Below are positions 36,457-47,575 of a stretch of DNA of 64,000 nt, one piece after another (positions within the stretch are counted from its first letter, which is position 1; each line of letters starts with the position of its first letter). Origin of the DNA: Rhodobacteraceae bacterium DSL-40 (GTDB lineage Bacteria > Pseudomonadota > Alphaproteobacteria > Rhodobacterales > Rhodobacteraceae); assembly GCA_003258405.1 (NCBI GenBank), contig QKPN01000003.1, forward strand, positions 62,001 to 126,000, given 5' to 3'. Both the position numbers and the translations under genes were made by a program. The notes below the pieces were generated by a model. The model saw only the letters and a list, made by a program, of their open reading frames with translations, made no database searches and was not told the origin of the DNA.

Positions 36457-38607
36457 ATGCGCTCCGCAGCCCGAGCACCGGCCGCCCGTGTGGCGGCACT
36501 GGCCCTTGCGGCAGCCCTCGCGCTGCCCGCAGGCCTCGCGCGCGCCGAGCCCGCGAGCCTCATCGCCGATGCGGTGGACTATGACCGCGACAGCAAGGTG
36601 CTGACCGCCTCGGGCAATGTCGAGGTCTACTACCAGGGCCGCGTGCTCCATGCCGAAAGCATCACCTATGACGAGGCCGCCGACGAGATCCGCGCCACCG
36701 GGCCGCTCTCGATCACCGATGCCGGCGGCACGGTCTTCCTGGCCGATACCGCCGAGCTTTCGTCCGACCTGCGCCAGGGGCTGATCGAGGGCGGCCGGGT
36801 GCTGATCGCGGGCCAGCTCCAGATCGCCGCATCCGAGATCTACCGCACCGGCGACCGCTACACGACGCTGCACCAGACCATCGCTTCCTCCTGCACCATC
36901 TGCGCCGAGAACCCGGTGCCGACCTGGGACATCCGCGCCGCCCGGGTCATCGAGGATCAGGCCGCCAAGCGCATCTATTTCGAGCACGCGCGCTTCGAGA
37001 TCATCGGCGTGCCCGTCGCCTACATCCCGCGCATGAGCATCCCCGATCCGAGCGTGCGGCGCGCGAGCGGCTTCCTGCTGCCGGAATACCGCCAGTCCGA
37101 CATCTACGGCTCGGGCATCCGCCAGCCCTACTACCACGTGTTCAGCCCCTCCGCGGACGCGACGATCATCCCCTTCGTCAGCACCGGCGGCGCCGCGTTG
37201 CTCGAGGGGCAGTACCGGCGGCGCATCCGCTCGGGCGGCTACGATCTCTGGGGGGTCTATGCCTTCGACGACGGCATGGGCGACCACGGCCGCAGCGCCT
37301 TCGCCGCCGATGGCGAGTTCCGCCTCCAGCGCGGCTTCGTCGCCGCCTTCGACGTGAGCCACGCCAGCGACGACAGCTTCCTGCAGGAATTCGACTATTC
37401 CGACGCCGACCGCCTCACCTCGATCGCCCGCCTCTACCGGGTCCGGGCGGAGGATTTCATCCAGCTCGACACGGTGGCCTTCCAGAGCCTGCGCGCCGAC
37501 GAGGAGACCGACACCGTCCCCTTCGTCTTCCCGGAATTCCTCTATTCCCGGCGCGGCGCCCTCCCCGGCGTCGGCGGGCTCTTCGGGGTGGAGGCGAGCG
37601 TCCTCGGCATCACCCGGCAGGACGGGCAGGACATGCTCCGGGTCGGCGGCGGCGGCAACTGGCAGCAGACCTGGATCGCGCCGAACGGGCTCGTCACCAC
37701 GGCGCTGCTCCGGGGCGATCTCGACGTCTACGCAAGCAGTGAGAACCCCGACCAGCACGACGGCACGGATTTTCGCATCGTGCCGATCGCCGCCTCCGAA
37801 TTCCGCTGGCCGCTGCAGCGCGCGACGGAGCATGCGCGGCACGTGCTCGAACCGATCGTGCAGGTGGTCTATTCCGAGGCGCTCGGCAAGGTCGACGTGC
37901 CGAACGAGGACAGCCAGCTTCCCGAGCTCGACGAGACCAACCTCTTCGCCCTCAACCGCTATCCGGGCCGCGACCGGGTCGAGACCGGGCTCCGGGCCAA
38001 CGTTGGCGTCCAATACACCCGCTATGACCCCGACGGCTGGACCCTCGGCATGACCCTCGGCCGGGTGATCCGCGCCGAGGACGACCAGCAGTTCCCGACC
38101 GGCACCGGGCTCGACGGCTATCTCTCCGATTACGTCGGCGCGGTCGCCGCGACCTTCGACACCGGGCTCACCGTCACCAACCGCGCGCTCTTCGACGACA
38201 AGCTCACCTTCCAGCGCAACGAATTCGCCCTCGGCTTCGAGGACGAGCGCGCCGAGGTGGCCGCGAGCTACACCTATTTCGCCGAGGACGATTCCAACCC
38301 GATCCTCGGCCCGCAGCCCGAAACCGACGAATTCGGCATCGAGGCGAGCTACCGCGTGCGCCCGAACTGGTCGGTGCGCGGGCTCTGGCGCTACGACCTG
38401 GCCTCGGATTCGATCCTCAAGGCCGAGGGCGGTGTCACCTATGGCAACGAATGCGCCGAATTCGAGCTTTCCGTCTCGCGCCGCTATACGTCATCGTCTA
38501 ATCTGCGCCCCTCGACCTCGATCAGCTTTGGCATCCAGCTTGCCGGGCTGGGCGGGGACGGGGAAACCAACTGGCCGTCCCGGACCTGCCGGCTCCGGGG
38601 CATCTGA
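36457..38607 (+). CDS. lptD: LPS-assembly outer membrane protein LptD
   Basis: LptD is the beta-barrel that inserts LPS into the outer leaflet. The 716-residue precursor has a signal peptide ending at GLARA, an OstA/LptA-like jellyroll (about residues 40-140 with DRDSKVLTASGNVEVYYQG) and a long barrel. A CTIC cysteine pair near residue 145 sits at the junction. The ATG at 36457 has AAGGAG just ahead; an upstream ATG at 36427 (ten extra residues) is possible. It lies between lptG and surA, as in many proteobacteria. Confidence 0.94.
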   Translation: MRSAARAPAARVAALALAAALALPAGLARAEPASLIADAVDYDRDSKVLTASGNVEVYYQGRVLHAESITYDEAADEIRATGPLSITDAGGTVFLADTAELSSDLRQGLIEGGRVLIAGQLQIAASEIYRTGDRYTTLHQTIASSCTICAENPVPTWDIRAARVIEDQAAKRIYFEHARFEIIGVPVAYIPRMSIPDPSVRRASGFLLPEYRQSDIYGSGIRQPYYHVFSPSADATIIPFVSTGGAALLEGQYRRRIRSGGYDLWGVYAFDDGMGDHGRSAFAADGEFRLQRGFVAAFDVSHASDDSFLQEFDYSDADRLTSIARLYRVRAEDFIQLDTVAFQSLRADEETDTVPFVFPEFLYSRRGALPGVGGLFGVEASVLGITRQDGQDMLRVGGGGNWQQTWIAPNGLVTTALLRGDLDVYASSENPDQHDGTDFRIVPIAASEFRWPLQRATEHARHVLEPIVQVVYSEALGKVDVPNEDSQLPELDETNLFALNRYPGRDRVETGLRANVGVQYTRYDPDGWTLGMTLGRVIRAEDDQQFPTGTGLDGYLSDYVGAVAATFDTGLTVTNRALFDDKLTFQRNEFALGFEDERAEVAASYTYFAEDDSNPILGPQPETDEFGIEASYRVRPNWSVRGLWRYDLASDSILKAEGGVTYGNECAEFELSVSRRYTSSSNLRPSTSISFGIQLAGLGGDGETNWPSRTCRLRGI

Positions 38608-38629
38608 GGAGACCCGGGGTATTTGGGGC

Positions 38630-39553
38630 ATGAGTAAAGCAACGACGGCGCTGATCGCGATCTTCCTCTGGCTGGCGGCGCCGGTCTGGGCGGCGAATCC
38701 CTATGCGCCCACGCGCACCGTCAACGGCGCGGTCATCACCCAGTATGACATCGTGCAGCGGGCAAACCTGCTCGACGCCCTCGGCGCCGACGGCGATCTC
38801 CGCACGCTCGCGCTCGACCAGCTCACCGACGACAGGCTCAAGGTCCAGTCGGCCAGCCAGATCGGCTTCGAGCTGCCCGAGGATGCGGTGCTCGGCGGGA
38901 TCGAGGAGTTCGCCGCCGCCCGTGGCATGACCATCGACGACGTGCTCCAGATCCTCGAGACCCGCAAGATCGACCGCCAGACGATGGACGATTTCGTCGA
39001 GGCCGGTCTCATCTGGCGCGAGGTGGTGACCGCCCGCTTCCGCAGCCGCGCCTTGCCGACCGACGCGGAGGTCGAGGCCGCCATCGCCATCGCCGACCGC
39101 ACCCCGATCGAGGTCTATCACCTCGCCGAGATCTCCCTGCCCTATGCCGAGCGCGGCCAGCCGGCGACGCTCCAGCTTGCCGAGGAGATCACCCAGGACC
39201 TCGCCTTCGGCGCCAGCTTCGAGGATGCCGCCCGGCAGTTCAGCCGCAGCGCCTCGGCCGCGAACGGCGGCGCCATCCCGCCGATGCCGCTCGAAGGCAT
39301 GCCGCCGCCCCTGCGCGCCACCGTGCAGAACCTCCGCCCCGGCCAGGTCAGCCGCCCGGTCGAGATCACCGGCGGTGTTGCCATCCTCAAGCTCATCTCC
39401 ATCGGCAAGGAGCTGCCGAAACGCGATCCGGAGATGACCGATTTCGACCGCAAGGAAGCCATGCGCCGCAAGATCTTCAGCGAACGCATCACCGCGTTCG
39501 GTGAAGGCTACCTGCAGGAACTGAAGACAGACGCGCTGATCGTGGATCAATGA
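38630..39553 (+). CDS. surA: Periplasmic peptidyl-prolyl isomerase SurA-like chaperone
   Basis: SurA escorts unfolded outer-membrane proteins such as LptD. The 307-residue precursor has a signal peptide ([18 protein letters not shown]), a SurA N-terminal chaperone domain starting [11 protein letters not shown], and one parvulin domain (about residues 160-265). E. coli SurA has two parvulin domains and 428 residues, so this is the short single-domain alphaproteobacterial form. It overlaps pdxA by four bases. Confidence 0.9.
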   Translation: MSKATTALIAIFLWLAAPVWAANPYAPTRTVNGAVITQYDIVQRANLLDALGADGDLRTLALDQLTDDRLKVQSASQIGFELPEDAVLGGIEEFAAARGMTIDDVLQILETRKIDRQTMDDFVEAGLIWREVVTARFRSRALPTDAEVEAAIAIADRTPIEVYHLAEISLPYAERGQPATLQLAEEITQDLAFGASFEDAARQFSRSASAANGGAIPPMPLEGMPPPLRATVQNLRPGQVSRPVEITGGVAILKLISIGKELPKRDPEMTDFDRKEAMRRKIFSERITAFGEGYLQELKTDALIVDQ

Positions 39554-40542
39554 AACCAGTTGCACTTACGCTCGGCGATCCGGCCGGAATCGGCTGCGAG
39601 ATCACGCTCAAGGCATGGAAGGCGCTGCGCGAGGAGCTGTGCTTCTTCCTGATCGGCGACCTTGCCCATGTCGCGCACATGGCCCAGGCCCAGAACGTGC
39701 CGGTCACGCCGATCCAGTCCCCGGCCGAAGCCCCCGCGGCCATGCAGCAGGGCCTGCCGGTCCTGAAGCACGCGCTGCCACACGCCGCCCCCGCCGGCCG
39801 CCCGGACCCGGCCAACGCCGCTGCCGTCATCGAGATCATCCGCCGCGGGGTCGATCTCGTGCGCCGGGGCGAGGCCAGCGCGCTCTGCACCAATCCGATC
39901 AACAAGAAGGCGCTGCAATCGGGGGCGGGCTTCGCCTTTCCCGGCCATACCGAATTTCTCGCCCATCTCAGCAACGCGCCGCTGCCGGTGATGATGCTGG
40001 CCTCGCCTCTCCTGCGCGTGGTGCCGGTGACGATCCACATCCCCATCGCGGAGGTGCCGCGCCAGCTCACCGCGGATCTGCTCGAGGCCACCGTCCGCGT
40101 GACGCATGCAGCACTGCGCGCCGATTTCGGCATCGAGGACCCGCGCATCGCCATCGCCGGGCTCAACCCGCACGCGGGCGAACAGGGCGCCATCGGCCAG
40201 GAGGAGCGCACGGTGATCCGCCCCGCGCTCGACCGGCTCGAGGCCGACGGCCTCAACGTCACCGGCCCCTTCGCCGCCGACACGATGTTCCACCCGGTGG
40301 CGCGGCGGAACTACGACGTCGCGCTCTGCATGTATCACGATCAGGCCCTGATCCCGATCAAGACGCTCGATTTCGACGGCGGCGTCAATGTGACCCTCGG
40401 GCTCGACTTCATCCGCACCTCACCCGATCACGGCACCGCCTACGACATCGCGGGAACCGGCACCGCGAGCCCCTCGAGCCTGATCGCCGCGCTGCGGCTC
40501 GCCGCCGAGCTCGGCGCCCGGCGCGCGGCCCGGGCCACATGA
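39550..40542 (+). CDS. pdxA: 4-hydroxythreonine-4-phosphate dehydrogenase PdxA
   Basis: PdxA oxidises 4-phosphohydroxy-L-threonine in the DXP-dependent pyridoxal phosphate pathway. The 330-residue protein begins [18 protein letters not shown] and carries the three metal-ligand histidines in [14 protein letters not shown] and MYHDQ, plus the [14 protein letters not shown] segment. Overlaps with surA and rsmA on either side keep the classical surA-pdxA-rsmA order. Confidence 0.96.
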   Translation: MKPVALTLGDPAGIGCEITLKAWKALREELCFFLIGDLAHVAHMAQAQNVPVTPIQSPAEAPAAMQQGLPVLKHALPHAAPAGRPDPANAAAVIEIIRRGVDLVRRGEASALCTNPINKKALQSGAGFAFPGHTEFLAHLSNAPLPVMMLASPLLRVVPVTIHIPIAEVPRQLTADLLEATVRVTHAALRADFGIEDPRIAIAGLNPHAGEQGAIGQEERTVIRPALDRLEADGLNVTGPFAADTMFHPVARRNYDVALCMYHDQALIPIKTLDFDGGVNVTLGLDFIRTSPDHGTAYDIAGTGTASPSSLIAALRLAAELGARRAARAT

Positions 40543-41390
40543 GCGGCACGCTCGACGCCCTGCCGCCGCTCCGCGAGGTGATCGCCGCGCATGCCCTTTC
40601 GGCGCGCAAGGCCCTGGGCCAGAACTTCCTGCTCGATCTCAACCTCACCGCCAAGATCGCCCGGCGCGCCGGCGATCTCTCGGCCTGCGACGTGCTCGAG
40701 ATCGGGCCAGGCCCCGGCGGTCTCACCCGCGGCCTGCTGAGCGAGGGCGCGCGGCACGTGGTTGCGATCGAGCGTGACGCCCGCTGCCTGCCGGCGCTGG
40801 CCGAGATTTCCGAGGCTGCACCCGGACGGCTCACGGTGATCGAGGGCGATGCGCTCGAGGTCGATCCGCGGCCGCATCTGACGCCACCGGTGCGGATCGT
40901 GGCGAACCTGCCCTACAATGTCGGCACCGAACTGCTGGTGCGCTGGCTGACCCCGCCCGTCTGGCCGCCGTTCTGGACGAGCCTCACGCTGATGTTCCAG
41001 AAGGAGGTCGCGGAGCGGATCGTCGCGCAGCCGGGCTCGAAGACCTACGGGCGGCTCGCGATTCTCGCGCAGTGGCGGGCCAACCCCCGCATCGTGCTGG
41101 AAATTCCCGCCCGCGCCTTCACGCCGCCGCCGAAGGTGACAAGCGCGGTCGTGCATCTCGAACGCCTTGATGCGCCGCGCTACCCGGCCGATCCGGCCGT
41201 GCTCTCGCGCGTGGTCGCCCTGGCCTTCGGCCAGCGGCGGAAGATGCTGCGCGCGAGCCTCAAGCCGCTCGGGCCGCATCTCGAAGACATGCTGACGGCT
41301 GTGGGGATTGCACCGACCGAGCGGGCCGAACAGGTGTCGCTCGAGGCCTGGTGTGCGCTCGCCCGCAAGGTCGCGGGCGAGACGGAATGA
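40539..41390 (+). CDS. rsmA: 16S rRNA adenine dimethyltransferase RsmA (KsgA)
   Basis: RsmA dimethylates two adjacent adenines near the 3' end of 16S rRNA during 30S maturation. The 283-residue protein has [10 protein letters not shown], the SAM-binding [10 protein letters not shown], and the catalytic NLPYNV motif. ATG at 40539 overlaps the pdxA stop. It converges on the DUF4167 gene with a 21-bp gap. Confidence 0.96.
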   Translation: MSGTLDALPPLREVIAAHALSARKALGQNFLLDLNLTAKIARRAGDLSACDVLEIGPGPGGLTRGLLSEGARHVVAIERDARCLPALAEISEAAPGRLTVIEGDALEVDPRPHLTPPVRIVANLPYNVGTELLVRWLTPPVWPPFWTSLTLMFQKEVAERIVAQPGSKTYGRLAILAQWRANPRIVLEIPARAFTPPPKVTSAVVHLERLDAPRYPADPAVLSRVVALAFGQRRKMLRASLKPLGPHLEDMLTAVGIAPTERAEQVSLEAWCALARKVAGETE

Positions 41391-41411
41391 TCTGAAAAAA
41401 CCGCGCGGGCT

Positions 41412-42242
41412 TCAGTCGGCGGCTGCAGCCGTGGCCTGCTCGCCGCTGTCGGGCTCCGCGGCGCGCGGCTTGCGGCGCGTGCGGCGCTTCGGGGCCGGCG
41501 CGGCTTCCGCGGCGGTCTCGGGCTGCGCGGCCTCGGCTGCGGGCTGCTGTTCCGCCACGGGCGCCTGTTCGGGCGCGGCATCGCTGCCGCCCTGCTCCGG
41601 TGCGGCTGCCGCATTGGCGGTTTCCACCGGGGCTGCGGGGGGCGGTGCATTTTCCTCGGCCACCCGAGCCTGCGGCTGCGGTTCCGGCCGCGGCGCCTCG
41701 GCCGTGATGCGCGCCTTGCGCTCGCTGCGGCTTTCCGGCGTCTCGACCGGGCCCGACGCGTCGTCGTAATCGCCGGTATCGATCGTGGTCAGGCCGGAGT
41801 CATCGGACTCCTGCCCGTCGTTGCTGTCCTGACCGGACGAACGGCGCTCGTTGTGATTGTTGTTGTTATTATTGTTGCCGTTGCCGTTGTTCTGGTTGTT
41901 GTAGTTGTTGTTATTGTTGTCGTCGCGGCGGGACGAATTGTCGCGCGACTGATCCTGGGTCTGGCGCTGTTCCTGAACCTGGCGCTGCGCCTCGCCGAGC
42001 AGACGGCTGTAATGCTCCGCGTGCTGAAGGAAACTCTCCGCGGCAACGCGGTCTCCGGCAAGCTGCGCATCGCGGGCAAGCACGTTGTACTTGTCGATGA
42101 TCTGCTGCGGCGTGCCACGCACCTTCCCATCGGGCCCGGCGCTGTCGAAGACACGGTTGATGATATTGCCAACGCTACGGCGCTGGCCTTGGCTGCCGTT
42201 GCTCGACTTGTTCCGGGAACGTGATTTGTTAGATGCTCTCAT
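41412..42242 (-). CDS. DUF4167 domain-containing protein with poly-Asn tract
   Basis: Residues 1-90 of this 276-residue protein form the conserved DUF4167 domain, with basic RASNKSRSRNKSSNG, then GNIINRVFDSAGPDGKVRG and a QQIIDKY segment. The function is unknown; the family is alphaproteobacterial and its basic start suggests RNA or DNA contact. Residues 109-131 contain 18 asparagines, and the rest is acidic/Ala-Pro-rich with a lysine-arginine patch (KRRTRRKPR) near the end. It follows prmC by 211 bases. A T-run directly after its stop on the coding strand (41395-41400) may be part of its terminator. Confidence 0.9.
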   Translation of the reverse strand: MRASNKSRSRNKSSNGSQGQRRSVGNIINRVFDSAGPDGKVRGTPQQIIDKYNVLARDAQLAGDRVAAESFLQHAEHYSRLLGEAQRQVQEQRQTQDQSRDNSSRRDDNNNNNYNNQNNGNGNNNNNNNHNERRSSGQDSNDGQESDDSGLTTIDTGDYDDASGPVETPESRSERKARITAEAPRPEPQPQARVAEENAPPPAAPVETANAAAAPEQGGSDAAPEQAPVAEQQPAAEAAQPETAAEAAPAPKRRTRRKPRAAEPDSGEQATAAAAD

Positions 42243-42453
42243 GCCTACGGATTTCCGCCATATTTCGGGCTTATGTGACCGTCCGCCGCGCCTGAAGAGG
42301 GGGGCGCTGACCAGACGGTCGGAAGCGTCAATACACTTTGCGGGACCGCCATGCGGCGCGGTAGATACACGCGCTCTGCCAGCGGAACACCGTCAGTCTA
42401 TAACCCGCCCGGCAGGAAAGACAAGCGCAAAACCCGGTCGGACAGGGCCGCAT

Positions 42454-43293
42454 TTAGCGAGAAATTTCCACAGATCGGGCTTTGCCACCCATATCGAGGT
42501 GCAAACGCACATTTTCGAACCCAACTTCGCGCATCAACGCGGGCACGCTCTCGCCCTGGTCGGCACCGATCTCGAAGAGCGCCCGCCCACCCGGCGCAAG
42601 GCAGGCGCCGATCCCCGCGGCGATGATGCGGTAGCTCTCGAGCCCTGTCACACCCGGGCTCAGCGCCATCCTCGGCTCCCACTCGCGCACATCCCGGTCG
42701 AGCCCCTCGAGATCGGCCGCCGGAATGTAGGGCGGATTGCAGACGATGAGATCAAACCGCTCCGCAAGCCCCGTGCACCAGTCGCCGGGGCGAAGCTCCG
42801 CCCGCGCCGCCACGCCGAGCCGCCGGGCATTGCGCGCGGCAACTTCGAGCGCCGCCGGGCTCGCGTCGATCCCGAGACCCGTCGCCTCGGGCCACTCGGC
42901 CAGCAGCGTGAGCAGAAGCGCGCCGCTCCCGGTGCCGAGATCGAGGATGCGGGCCGGTTTCGCGCCCTCGAGCGCCAGGGCGATCAGGGTCTCGGTCTCC
43001 GGGCGCGGGTCGAGCACATCGCCCGTCACCTCGAAATCGCGCCCCCAGAAGAGCCGCCGCCCGAGGATCTGCGCCACCGGCCGGAAGCGGACACGCTCCC
43101 CCACCATCCGCGCGAAGGCCTCTGCCGCTGGCGGCGCGAGATCGTCCATGCCGTGAAGCGTGAGCCGGCCCGGTTCGATGCCGAGCGCCGCACTCATCAG
43201 AAGCCGCGCATCGCGCCCCGGATCGGGCACGCCCGCCGCCGTGAGCTGCGCCGCCCCTGCCCGCAGCGCCGCCCCGACGCTTCCGGGCGTCAC
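42454..43293 (-). CDS. prmC: Peptide chain release factor N5-glutamine methyltransferase PrmC
   Basis: PrmC methylates the GGQ glutamine of release factors, here encoded by the gene immediately upstream. The 279-residue protein has an N-terminal helical domain, the SAM motif [13 protein letters not shown] and the catalytic NPPY motif (VCNPPYIPA). The GTG start overlaps the prfA stop by four bases, coupling enzyme to substrate. Confidence 0.95.
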   Translation of the reverse strand: MTPGSVGAALRAGAAQLTAAGVPDPGRDARLLMSAALGIEPGRLTLHGMDDLAPPAAEAFARMVGERVRFRPVAQILGRRLFWGRDFEVTGDVLDPRPETETLIALALEGAKPARILDLGTGSGALLLTLLAEWPEATGLGIDASPAALEVAARNARRLGVAARAELRPGDWCTGLAERFDLIVCNPPYIPAADLEGLDRDVREWEPRMALSPGVTGLESYRIIAAGIGACLAPGGRALFEIGADQGESVPALMREVGFENVRLHLDMGGKARSVEISR

Positions 43294-44345
43294 GAGCCGA
43301 GCTCGGCCAGCCGCTCCGCCTGATCGGCGGTCACCAGCCCCTCGATCACCTCGTCGAGATCGCCCTGCATCACCTGATCGAGCTTGTAGAGCGTGAGGCC
43401 GATGCGGTGATCGGTCAGCCGGCCCTGGGGGAAATTGTAGGTCCGGATGCGCTCCGAGCGATCGCCCGTGCCCACCTGCCCCTTGCGCTCGGCCGCCCGC
43501 GCGCTGTCCTGCCGCTGGCGCTCCATGTCGTAGAGCCGCGCGCGCAGCACCTGCATCGCCCGCGCCCGGTTCTGGTGCTGCGACTTCTCCGAGGAGGTCA
43601 CCACGATCCCGGTCGGAAGGTGGGTGATCCGCACCGCCGAGTCGGTGGTGTTCACATGCTGCCCGCCCGCCCCGGAGGCGCGCATCGTGTCGATGCGGAT
43701 ATCCGAGGTGGGAATGTCGATATCGACCTCCTCCGCCTCCGGCAGCACCGCGACGGTCGCCGCCGAGGTGTGGATCCGCCCGCCCGATTCCGTCACCGGC
43801 ACCCGCTGAACCCGGTGCACGCCGGATTCGAACTTGAGCTGCGAGAAGACCCCCTCGCCGCCGATCTCGGCCACGAGTTCCTTCACGCCCCCGAGCTCGG
43901 TCGCCGTCTCCTCGACCAGCGTCCAGCGCCAGCCGCGCCGCTCGGCGAGCCGCTGATACATCCGCGCGAGATCGCCGGCGAAGAGCGCTGCCTCCTCGCC
44001 GCCGGTGCCGGCCCGGATCTCGAGGATCGCCGAGCGCGAATCCGCCGCGTCCTTCGGCAGCAGCGCGAGCTTCAGCCCGTGCTCCGCCTCCGGCAACTCG
44101 GCCTCGATGCGCGCGATCTCTTCCTCGGCGAGCGCCTTCATCTCCGGATCGGCCAGCAGCCGCCGCGCCTCCTCCGCCTCGCGCGCCAGCGCCTGATAGG
44201 TGTCGATCTGCTCGACGACCGGTTTCAGCTCGGCATATTCGCGCGAGAGCGCGGCGAGATCGGCCACCGCCGCGCCTTCGTTCAGCCGCGCTTCGAGAAA
44301 CTCGTAGCGGCCTTTGATCTGGGTGAGTCTTTCCAAGGGAACCAT
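43290..44345 (-). CDS. prfA: Peptide chain release factor 1 PrfA
   Basis: RF1 ends translation at UAA and UAG. The 351-residue protein has the GGQ motif (SGAGGQHVN), the RF1-type recognition region with [14 protein letters not shown] upstream of it, and a normal length. The ATG at 44345 ([10 protein letters not shown]) fits the family N-terminus; an ATG at 44393 would add 16 residues and overlap the DUF1499 gene. Confidence 0.95.
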   Translation of the reverse strand: MVPLERLTQIKGRYEFLEARLNEGAAVADLAALSREYAELKPVVEQIDTYQALAREAEEARRLLADPEMKALAEEEIARIEAELPEAEHGLKLALLPKDAADSRSAILEIRAGTGGEEAALFAGDLARMYQRLAERRGWRWTLVEETATELGGVKELVAEIGGEGVFSQLKFESGVHRVQRVPVTESGGRIHTSAATVAVLPEAEEVDIDIPTSDIRIDTMRASGAGGQHVNTTDSAVRITHLPTGIVVTSSEKSQHQNRARAMQVLRARLYDMERQRQDSARAAERKGQVGTGDRSERIRTYNFPQGRLTDHRIGLTLYKLDQVMQGDLDEVIEGLVTADQAERLAELGS

Positions 44346-44376
44346 GGCGGGGATTTCGGGGATCGCGCGCGCCCGG

Positions 44377-44880
44377 TCAAGGGTCTCTGGCATGTGGCAG
44401 CGGCAGCGCGTCGAGCCAGGCCCGCACCCGCGCCGCGTTCACGCCGAAATCGGACCAGCCGTAGCGCGCGCGGGAATAGACCGCGAGGCTGGACCGCCCG
44501 TCGCCGAGATCGACAACCCAGACGGAAATATAGTCGGGAAACTGAAACACCCGGCTGCGCTGGACATAGGTCATCCAGAACTCCGCCGGTTCGCCGGCAA
44601 CGCGCTCCGTGCGCGGCTGCGCGCGCGCCATCGCATCGAAGGCCCCGGCGAGTTCGGCGGCGGAAGCGATGAAGACCGGAGACACCATGTCTTCGTCCGG
44701 CGCGTCAAATCCCTCCGGTATGGTGCGGAAGTCGTTCGACTTTCCGGTCCCCGGCACATTGGTCGGATCGGCGTGCCAGCGCATCGGGTCGCTCGGCGCG
44801 ACGCGGATGGCGATGGCCGCGGCAATCGCCCCGGCCGCGAACAAGGCGAGCAGCAGGGCGGCCAGGATCAGAATGCGCAC
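44377..44880 (-). CDS. DUF1499 domain-containing protein
   Basis: This 167-residue protein has an N-terminal signal or membrane segment (about residues 3-25) and a DUF1499 domain with [19 protein letters not shown] and [18 protein letters not shown] segments. The role of the family is unknown. It sits nine bases after ispG and 31 before prfA, in a housekeeping operon. Confidence 0.85.
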   Translation of the reverse strand: MRILILAALLLALFAAGAIAAAIAIRVAPSDPMRWHADPTNVPGTGKSNDFRTIPEGFDAPDEDMVSPVFIASAAELAGAFDAMARAQPRTERVAGEPAEFWMTYVQRSRVFQFPDYISVWVVDLGDGRSSLAVYSRARYGWSDFGVNAARVRAWLDALPLPHARDP

Positions 44881-44889
44881 GGCCCCGGG

Positions 44890-46026
44890 CTACTCGGCAG
44901 CCTGGCCTGCGGTCTCCGCAGCCTCGGCCTCGATCTCGGCTGCACGCTTCTCGACCAGCTCGACGATATGATCGACCATGCCCGCGTTGCCGAGCTTGTG
45001 GTGCTGCTTGCCGGCCAGATAGACCATGCCCGAACCGGCGCCGCCGCCGGTGAAGCCCACATCGGTCATCAGCGCCTCGCCCGGCCCGTTCACCACGCAG
45101 CCGATGATCGAGAGCGACATCGGCGTCTTGATGTGCTCGAGCCGCTTCTCGAGGATCTCCACCGTCCTGATGACGTCGAACCCCTGCCGCGCACAGGACG
45201 GGCACGAGATGATGTTGACGCCGCGATGGCGCAGCCCGAGCGATTTCAGGATCTCGTAGCCGACCTTCACCTCCTCGACCGGATCGGCCGAGAGGCTCAC
45301 GCGGATCGTGTCGCCGATCCCCATCCAGAGCAGGTTACCGAGCCCGATCGCGGACTTGATGGTGCCCGACATGAGCCCGCCCGCTTCGGTGATGCCGAGA
45401 TGGATCGGCGCATCCGTCGCATCGGCCAGCGCCTGATAGGCGGCGGCGGCGAGGAAGACATCCGAAGCCTTCACCGAGATCTTGAACTCGTGAAAGTCGT
45501 TGTCCTCCAGGATGCGGATATGCTCGAGCCCGCTCTCGACCATGGCCTCGGGACAGGGCTCGCCGTATTTCTCCAGCAGATGCCGCTCGAGCGAGCCCGC
45601 ATTCACCCCGATCCGCATGGAGCAATTGTGGTCGCGCGCGGCCTTGATGACCTCGCGCACGCGGTCCGGGCTGCCGATGTTGCCGGGATTGATCCGAAGG
45701 CAGGCCGCGCCCGCCTCCGCCGCCTCGATGCCGCGGCGGTAGTGGAAATGGATATCCGCGACGATCGGCACCGGGCTCTCGCGCACGATCTCCTTCAGCG
45801 CCTTGCTCGAGGCCTCGTCGGGCACCGAGACGCGCACGATATCGGCGCCCGCTTCCGCCGCGCGCTGCACCTGGTCGATGGTGCCCTTGATATCGGTCGT
45901 CAGCGTGTTGGTCATCGTCTGCACGCTGATCGGCGCATCGCCGCCCACGGGGACGGACCCGACATGGATCTGCCGCGACGTGCGCCGGATGATGTCCCGC
46001 CAGGGACGAACGGGATTGTGTGTCAT
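44890..46026 (-). CDS. ispG: 4-hydroxy-3-methylbut-2-en-1-yl diphosphate synthase IspG
   Basis: IspG makes HMBPP from MEcPP in the non-mevalonate isoprenoid pathway using a [4Fe-4S] cluster. The 378-residue protein has [15 protein letters not shown] near the N-terminus, a TIM-barrel with RINPGNIGS, and the C-terminal cluster ligands in CPSCARQG and [10 protein letters not shown]. It follows the RodZ-like gene by 82 bases. Confidence 0.96.
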   Translation of the reverse strand: MTHNPVRPWRDIIRRTSRQIHVGSVPVGGDAPISVQTMTNTLTTDIKGTIDQVQRAAEAGADIVRVSVPDEASSKALKEIVRESPVPIVADIHFHYRRGIEAAEAGAACLRINPGNIGSPDRVREVIKAARDHNCSMRIGVNAGSLERHLLEKYGEPCPEAMVESGLEHIRILEDNDFHEFKISVKASDVFLAAAAYQALADATDAPIHLGITEAGGLMSGTIKSAIGLGNLLWMGIGDTIRVSLSADPVEEVKVGYEILKSLGLRHRGVNIISCPSCARQGFDVIRTVEILEKRLEHIKTPMSLSIIGCVVNGPGEALMTDVGFTGGGAGSGMVYLAGKQHHKLGNAGMVDHIVELVEKRAAEIEAEAAETAGQAAE

Positions 46027-46108
46027 GAGGAGTTCCGCGAGCCTCGAGCCTTGCTTGCCCGGAACCTAGTTCACAAGTGCCCGCTTGTCACCCCGGCCCG
46101 CGCCCCGC

Positions 46109-47383
46109 TCACTGGATCGCGACGGGCGCACCCGTCGGGCTCTGGCGCACGATGCCCGGCCCGATCGACTGGCTGATGACCTCGGGGATGTCGCTCACCA
46201 CCGGAAACTGCGCCACGACGGCCGTCGGATCGAGCGAGATGTCGCGCACGGCACGGGTGCCGCTGCCGAGCGGTCCGCGCAGCGCATCGCCGAGCTGGAC
46301 ATAGACCGAGCCGGAATTGCCCGCCCAGATCAGCGGCGCGCCCACGCCTTCGGGCGGCGTGTAGCTCTCGCCCTTCTCCAGGATGCGCTCGAAGATGATG
46401 GTGCCGTTGTCGAGATAGACCCGGATCCAGGCCGCGCGCTCGGCGATCACCGAGAGCGGCATGTCGCCCCCAGCGGCAGCCTGCACTGCACCCTCGCCCT
46501 CCGCCGCTCCGGCGGCCGCCGCCTCCTCGGAATAGACCGCCTGAACCAGCGGCGCGACGACGCTCGGCGTCATCTCCACCGGTTCGAGCTTGGCGCCGGC
46601 GGAAAGCCCGGCATCGCCAAGCCGGATCGGGGCGAGATCGTCGGGGTTGATGGCGGCAATCGGCCCGTCGCGCGGCGCGAGGATCGGCACCTCGAGCTCC
46701 TGCTGCCGGTAGAGATCGGCGAGCGAGGTGGCGGCCACCGGGCTTGCGAGATCGGCAAAGGCCGCATCGGCGCCGTCGGTGATCTCGGGCGCCTCGATCG
46801 CATTCATGTCGGACTGCGCCAGCGGCAGATCCTCGACCGGCGCGAACTGCACCCGCTGGATGTTCTGGAGCACCGTCCAGCCGCCATAGCCCAGCCCCGC
46901 GATCAGCAGGAGCAGCACGAGAAGCGAGCCGATGGCGGAGAGCTGCACGTCAGAGAACATCCCGCGACGCGGCTCGCTCAGCGGAAATTTCGGCTGGAAA
47001 GCCAGCGCGGCGGCGGATTTTCCCGCCTTCTGCCCCGGTGTCTGACCGGACCTTCCCTGTGCCTGCTGCGGGCGGGCGGCCGCGCTCGCGGGGCCGTAGG
47101 AAAACCCGTGCTCGGCGCAGAACCGGCGATAGACCTCGACGGGGTCGAGATCGAGATAGCGCGCGTAGGAGCGGATATACCCCGGAATGAAACTGGGATT
47201 GGGGAAGGCGGAGAGATCACCGTCCTCGATCGCCGCGATATAATTTGCCTGAATGCGCAGATCACGCTGCACATCGAGGAGCGTCTTGCCCTTGGTGGCA
47301 CGCTCCCCTCTCAATTCGTCGCCCAGCGCAAACTCGCAGGTTTGCGTCACATCACCGGACGAATGACGATCCTCGTGTTCCAT
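46109..47383 (-). CDS. RodZ-like membrane HTH protein (DUF4115)
   Basis: The 424-residue protein has a cytosolic RodZ-type helix-turn-helix domain (about residues 20-85, with IQANYIAAIEDGD and IPGYIRSYARYLDL), one transmembrane helix (about 150-172) and a periplasmic DUF4115 domain with IRVYLDNGTIIFERILEKGE. RodZ links MreB to the wall machinery; the mre operon lies elsewhere in this window. The long periplasmic linker is acidic and Ala-rich. It heads the operon with ispG. Confidence 0.87.
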   Translation of the reverse strand: MEHEDRHSSGDVTQTCEFALGDELRGERATKGKTLLDVQRDLRIQANYIAAIEDGDLSAFPNPSFIPGYIRSYARYLDLDPVEVYRRFCAEHGFSYGPASAAARPQQAQGRSGQTPGQKAGKSAAALAFQPKFPLSEPRRGMFSDVQLSAIGSLLVLLLLIAGLGYGGWTVLQNIQRVQFAPVEDLPLAQSDMNAIEAPEITDGADAAFADLASPVAATSLADLYRQQELEVPILAPRDGPIAAINPDDLAPIRLGDAGLSAGAKLEPVEMTPSVVAPLVQAVYSEEAAAAGAAEGEGAVQAAAGGDMPLSVIAERAAWIRVYLDNGTIIFERILEKGESYTPPEGVGAPLIWAGNSGSVYVQLGDALRGPLGSGTRAVRDISLDPTAVVAQFPVVSDIPEVISQSIGPGIVRQSPTGAPVAIQ

Positions 47384-47537
47384 GGATCCGCCTCAAGACC
47401 CCGCCGCTCACTGCTCTGCTCGCACCGACCCTCAACGAATCACACGCAACGGAGTCGACTGTTTTTTGTGACTCTATCACGGTGTGCAGGGGTTTGGCAG
47501 ATAGGCCCGGCAAGGTGTTCGCCTTCAGGATGAGTTT

Positions 47538-47558
47538 CCTGCACAACTGTTGCGCAGG
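47538..47558. repeat. 21-nt near-perfect inverted repeat after the ldtR-like gene
   Basis: CCTGCACAAC (47538-47547) and GTTGCGCAGG (47549-47558) are inverted copies around a single T with one mismatch that can form G-U in RNA. It begins 18 bases downstream of the ldtR-like stop and lies upstream of the RodZ-like gene. It may be an operator or a terminator stem; no T-run is present. Confidence 0.45.
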
Positions 47559-47575
47559 CGCCGTATTTTCCGAAA

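Noticed and set aside
41850-41918. CRISPR or intergenic microsatellite
   Set aside because: The repeats are in frame within the DUF4167 gene and encode the poly-Asn tract.
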